This document shows, one piece after another, positions 63,053-64,000 of a stretch of 64,000 bases of DNA. Each line of letters begins with the position of its first letter. Positions within the stretch are counted from its first letter, which is position 1. The stretch is from positions 248,001-312,000 of the forward strand of contig NZ_CP013106.1 of NCBI RefSeq assembly GCF_001431725.1, read 5' to 3'. Made by a program: the position numbers and the translations under genes. Under the pieces are notes generated by a model that saw only the letters and a list, made by a program, of their open reading frames with translations, ran no database searches and was not told the DNA's origin. Source of the stretch: Halomonas huangheensis (GTDB lineage Bacteria > Pseudomonadota > Gammaproteobacteria > Pseudomonadales > Halomonadaceae).

Positions 63053-63982
63053 CTAGCCGACGATGGCCAGCATGCCACTGAGGTAGAGTGGAATCACGAC
63101 AGGGGCGGCCAGGGTAGTGATCAGCACCGCCAGGGCGCCCTTTTCCGGTGCAATGCCCAGCTCCATGGCCACCACCACGACATTGGCGGCCATTGGCACC
63201 ACGCCTACCAACAGCAGAGCCAGTCGCAGGTCCGGCGAGAGCCCGACAACACTGTCCAGCAGTAGTACAGCACCCAGCATCAGTGCCGGCCAGAGTAGAT
63301 AACGCACGCCTACGCAGGCACCAATAAAGCGCCCGTCCAGCGAGCGTAGCGATACCCGACCCAGTGTCATGCCGATGATCATCATGCCCAGCAGGGTATA
63401 GGTGGAGGGGAACACATTCAGCGCCTCGGTGATCGTACTGGGCACCTCGATCCCCAACATTTCAACGAGCAGCGCGGCAAGAAAGGCATAGATCAGCGGC
63501 AGACGCGCGATCTTCAACAGACTGTCACGCACCGAGAAGCGTCCGCGAGCACTCAGATAGAAGCCGACAGTGAATTCATAAAGCGTCACGCCGAGTACGC
63601 AGAACAGGTAAACGGTCACTCCCTCCGGTGGCAGCAGTACCAGTGCCACTGGCAGGCCAAAGTACCCGGTATTACCGGTGCCGGCAGAGAAGGCCAGCAC
63701 TGCGCCTTCTTCATCCGGTAGCCAGCGTTTGGCCAGCGCATTGACCACTAGCGCCACCAGGCTGGCGAGAACGAACAGTGAGGCGGTAAGGCCCAGCCAG
63801 GCGGGTGTCGGTCCGCCCAGTACCAGAGCACGAAAGAATGTCAGTGGGGCGATCAGGTAGATCAGGAGCGTGGCAATCGGGCGTGGGTCGACCTTCAGGC
63901 GACGCGCCGCAAGCACACCAAGCGCCACGAAAGAGAGCAATGTCCAGAGGGGGCCCATCAGGGCGGTAGGGTCGAGTGCCAT
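63053..63982 (-). CDS. AEC (auxin efflux carrier-like) transporter
   Basis: 309 residues and about ten membrane helices in two inverted halves. Typical blocks are LLIYLIAPLTFFRALVLGG, AGTGNTGYFGLPVALVLLPP and LLLVGVVPMAANVVVVAMEL (near the C-terminal crossing region). Bacterial members export malonate, malate or similar acids; substrate not known. Convergent with the GST gene, 22 bp apart. The last 18 bases of the window beyond its start show nothing more. Confidence 0.88.
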   Translation of the reverse strand: MALDPTALMGPLWTLLSFVALGVLAARRLKVDPRPIATLLIYLIAPLTFFRALVLGGPTPAWLGLTASLFVLASLVALVVNALAKRWLPDEEGAVLAFSAGTGNTGYFGLPVALVLLPPEGVTVYLFCVLGVTLYEFTVGFYLSARGRFSVRDSLLKIARLPLIYAFLAALLVEMLGIEVPSTITEALNVFPSTYTLLGMMIIGMTLGRVSLRSLDGRFIGACVGVRYLLWPALMLGAVLLLDSVVGLSPDLRLALLLVGVVPMAANVVVVAMELGIAPEKGALAVLITTLAAPVVIPLYLSGMLAIVG

Positions 63983-64000
63983 GCGATGATGTCCTTATCC

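Overview
The window looks like chromosomal DNA of a moderately halophilic gammaproteobacterium, most likely Halomonadaceae (Halomonas or a close relative). The reasons are the GC-rich coding sequence, acidic tails such as the one on FtsH, the gammaproteobacterial block dapB-carAB-greA / yhbY / rlmE-ftsH-folP-glmM-tpiA-secG-tRNA-tRNA-rimP-nusA-infB-rbfA-truB-rpsO...pnp, and the sugar block tkt / epd-pgk-fba. This placement is inference from gene order and protein character; no search was run. I see no phage, transposon, CRISPR array or rRNA operon.

Layout. Bases 1-2079: tail of an unidentified gene, an EamA permease and a phytase-like lipoprotein. 2280-22697: housekeeping core (lysine, carbamoyl phosphate, transcript cleavage, rRNA methylation, membrane proteolysis, folate, cell-wall amino sugar, Sec export, initiator tRNA, translation initiation). 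23067-26520: three exported proteins (SGNH hydrolase, an alpha/beta hydrolase lacking its nucleophilic serine, an OprO/P-type porin) lying between rpsO and pnp, which are neighbours in most relatives. 28978-34517: accessory transport and catabolism (MFS, LysR, amidase, DUF3311 plus sodium:solute symporter). 34596-43194: thiolase, two paralogous HAD phosphatases, the NAD-salvage pair nadV/nrtR, and a sugar-acid unit (lacI, PfkB kinase, 2-hydroxyacid dehydrogenase). 43596-47519: an uncharacterised lipoprotein and a GDSL esterase divergent from a LysR gene. 47613-55652: central carbon genes fba, pgk, epd, lrgAB, fbaB and tkt. 55923-60697: metK, ligB, ahcY. 60901-63982: metallophosphoesterase, TetR/GST pair, AEC carrier.

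How it fits together. The core genes run mostly rightward in coupled groups (carB/greA, folP/glmM and rbfA/truB overlap). Tkt, Epd, Pgk and the two unrelated aldolases connect glycolysis or gluconeogenesis, the pentose phosphate pathway and, through erythrose 4-phosphate, PLP synthesis. MetK and AhcY form the activated-methyl cycle. Several regulators have clear palindromes beside them: two inverted copies of an NrtR-type site between nadV and nrtR, a perfect 32-bp palindrome before the lacI gene, and a 20-bp palindrome between tetR and the GST gene.

The least explained parts are the rpsO/pnp insertion with its own 18-bp palindrome, the 508-residue lipoprotein at 43596, and heptanucleotide tandem arrays at three intergenic places.
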